From assembly GCA_964639215.1 (NCBI GenBank), contig CAZXCV010000005.1, forward strand, positions 1 through 64,000: DNA of 64,000 bases, given 5' to 3'. The stretch is from UBA6120 sp964639215 (lineage in GTDB: Bacteria; Bacillota_I; Bacilli_A; RFN20; CAG-826). This document shows positions 63,174-64,000 of this stretch, piece after piece. Each line of letters begins with the position of its first letter. The first letter of the stretch is position 1. A model generated the notes under the pieces. The model saw only the letters and a program-made list of their open reading frames with translations, did no database searches and was not told where the DNA came from. A program made the position numbers and the translations under genes.

Positions 63174-63182
63174 TGCTAAAGT
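63174..63182 (+). promoter_or_regulatory. possible extended -10 element before ylbF
   Basis: TGCTAAAGT resembles a TGn-extended -10 box and ends 6 bases before the ylbF ATG. There is no clear -35 box or Shine-Dalgarno sequence. Confidence 0.4.
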
Positions 63183-63188
63183 AGTGAT

Positions 63189-63539
63189 ATGGATATTAGT
63201 GAAGTTTTACGATACGCATATATTGTCGCTGATGCATTGAAAGAAGACCGACGTGTCAAGCGACTGCAACAAATAGAACATAGGCTCAATCATGATGATA
63301 CTATTTGTCGATTGGCAGCACGTGTTAATGAAGCTAGTGAATTATTCACGCGTGTTTATGACAATCAAACTTTAGTAAGTCAAGCGCAAAAATCATTATA
63401 TGAAGCCAAATTGGCGCTTGATTCCGAGTCGCTCGTTCGTGAATATTATGAAGCATTTACGCCAGTGCGCGAGATGTATGCCAAGCTTCAAACAAAAATA
63501 TTTGATCCATTTAATTTTCATGTTTGTGGAGAACAATAA
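63189..63539 (+). CDS. ylbF: YlbF/YmcA family protein
   Basis: The 116-residue helical protein matches the Com_YlbF family: ADALKEDRRVKRLQQIE, then AARVNEASELF and the VREYYEAFTPVREMY helix. In B. subtilis YlbF, YmcA and YaaT form a complex that directs RNase Y cleavage of mRNA. Its position directly before rsmD, as in B. subtilis, supports the call. The ATG of rsmD overlaps its stop (TAATG). Confidence 0.85.
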   Translation: MDISEVLRYAYIVADALKEDRRVKRLQQIEHRLNHDDTICRLAARVNEASELFTRVYDNQTLVSQAQKSLYEAKLALDSESLVREYYEAFTPVREMYAKLQTKIFDPFNFHVCGEQ

Positions 63540-64000
63540 TGCGTATTATCGGTGGAAAATTTCGGCATCGACTCATCAAAGCTCCCGTCATTCATGAAAC
63601 ACGCGCGACGAAAGACAGGGTTCGGGAAGCGATATTTTCAGCTTTGGGACCAACGATAACTGATGCGATTGTACTCGATTTGTTTGCTGGATCTGGATCG
63701 TTTGGACTCGAGGCACTCTCGCGTGGAGCTAAGCATGCGATTATGGCTGATCATAATGATATTTGCGTAAAGACGATTCACGATAATATCACGGCTTTAG
63801 AAGTGAGTGGTGCAACAGTTTGGCTTCATGATTATCACGAGACACTCAATCGATTGTCACGTGAAAACATTAAACCAGATCTCGTCTTTCTTGATCCGCC
63901 ATATCTTGATAAAATATGCGAGACGATTATCACGGAGTTACTCGATCGTCAACTTATGAGTACGAAGGACATCATCGTGACTGAAACATTAAAAGATTTA
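63539..64000 (+). CDS. rsmD: 16S rRNA (guanine-966-N2)-methyltransferase RsmD, 3' end missing
   Basis: The frame starts with MRIIGGKFRHRLIKAP and runs 154 codons to the window end without a stop. The SAM-binding motif VLDLFAGSGSFGLEALSRGA and the catalytic FLDPPY (NPPY-type) are present, as is the N-terminal TRATKDRVREAIFSAL typical of RsmD. It methylates G966 of 16S rRNA. The ylbF-rsmD order and the start/stop overlap suggest one operon. Confidence 0.95.
   Translation, partial: MRIIGGKFRHRLIKAPVIHETRATKDRVREAIFSALGPTITDAIVLDLFAGSGSFGLEALSRGAKHAIMADHNDICVKTIHDNITALEVSGATVWLHDYHETLNRLSRENIKPDLVFLDPPYLDKICETIITELLDRQLMSTKDIIVTETLKDL

Noticed and set aside
1..64000. Mycoplasma-type code (UGA as Trp), CRISPR array, prophage or insertion sequences
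   Set aside because: TGA ends several full-length conserved genes, and I found no regularly spaced repeats, transposase genes or phage genes on either strand.

Overview
This window looks like a draft scaffold from a low-GC, wall-poor or wall-less relative of the Firmicutes, in the region of Acholeplasmatales, Izemoplasmatales or Haloplasma. That placement is an inference from gene content. TGA is used as a stop codon (for example at the ends of ychF and argS), so the Mycoplasma UGA=Trp code does not apply. Firmicute/Mollicute markers are rpoE (delta subunit), spx, long-form hpf, nrnA, RNase J, class II fba, gpmI, ylbF and a lone PduL phosphotransacetylase. Two MEP-pathway genes (ispF, ispD) are present. 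No peptidoglycan genes, phage genes, insertion sequences or CRISPR arrays are visible. A run of ten Ns at 25366-25375 marks an assembly gap inside a gene.

Layout. 1-8993: a truncated ABC ATPase/permease, then housekeeping genes (csp, ychF, ispF, argS, rpoE, fba, nrnA, an IMPase-family phosphatase). 9000-22877: a secreted and surface block with two tandem lipoprotein 5'-nucleotidases, an alpha-amylase with two starch-binding modules, a BspA-like lipoprotein, a secreted endonuclease I, a membrane EAL protein and an M28 peptidase, interrupted by nfu and a DUF1295 membrane protein. 23086-26619: a heterodimeric ABC exporter containing the gap. 26699-27130: a five-tRNA operon with a clear promoter and terminator. 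27221-34462: pgi, an S1-domain gene, ispD, a HAD phosphatase, a LemA-like gene, gpmI and pepF. 34463-41110: envelope genes (Gpi18-like glycosyltransferase, an unknown anchored protein, a flippase-like/GT4 fusion, an acyltransferase with a zinc ribbon). 41140-46681: pduL, riboswitch-controlled metK, hpf, a HAD hydrolase, three small or unknown genes, ohr. 46707-52898: a GNAT gene and a signalling operon (HD-GYP response regulator, hybrid kinase, solute-binding lipoprotein). 53189-64000: tRNA-Ser and housekeeping genes ending in a truncated rsmD.

How the genes fit together. The secreted nuclease, two 5'-nucleotidases, amylase and M28 peptidase suggest a heterotroph that digests extracellular DNA, nucleotides, starch-like glucans and peptides. 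Pgi, Fba, GpmI and a phosphoglucomutase/phosphomannomutase feed glycolysis, and PduL could close an acetate route. The GT4 fusion and acyltransferase suggest glycolipid synthesis for the membrane. An EAL protein and an HD-GYP regulator indicate cyclic-di-GMP turnover, although the only GGDEF domain in the window is degenerate.

The points most worth checking are: an M28 peptidase split in two at a T6 run directly before its stop codon; a compact S-box-like riboswitch with promoter and terminator ahead of metK; several genes whose -10 box lies 6-9 bases from the ATG with no Shine-Dalgarno sequence (probable leaderless mRNAs); a hybrid kinase/HD-GYP operon carrying a solute-binding lipoprotein without a permease; the flippase-like/GT4 fusion overlapping an acyltransferase with a zinc ribbon; and a membrane-anchored PTS EIIB-like protein lacking the phosphorylated cysteine.
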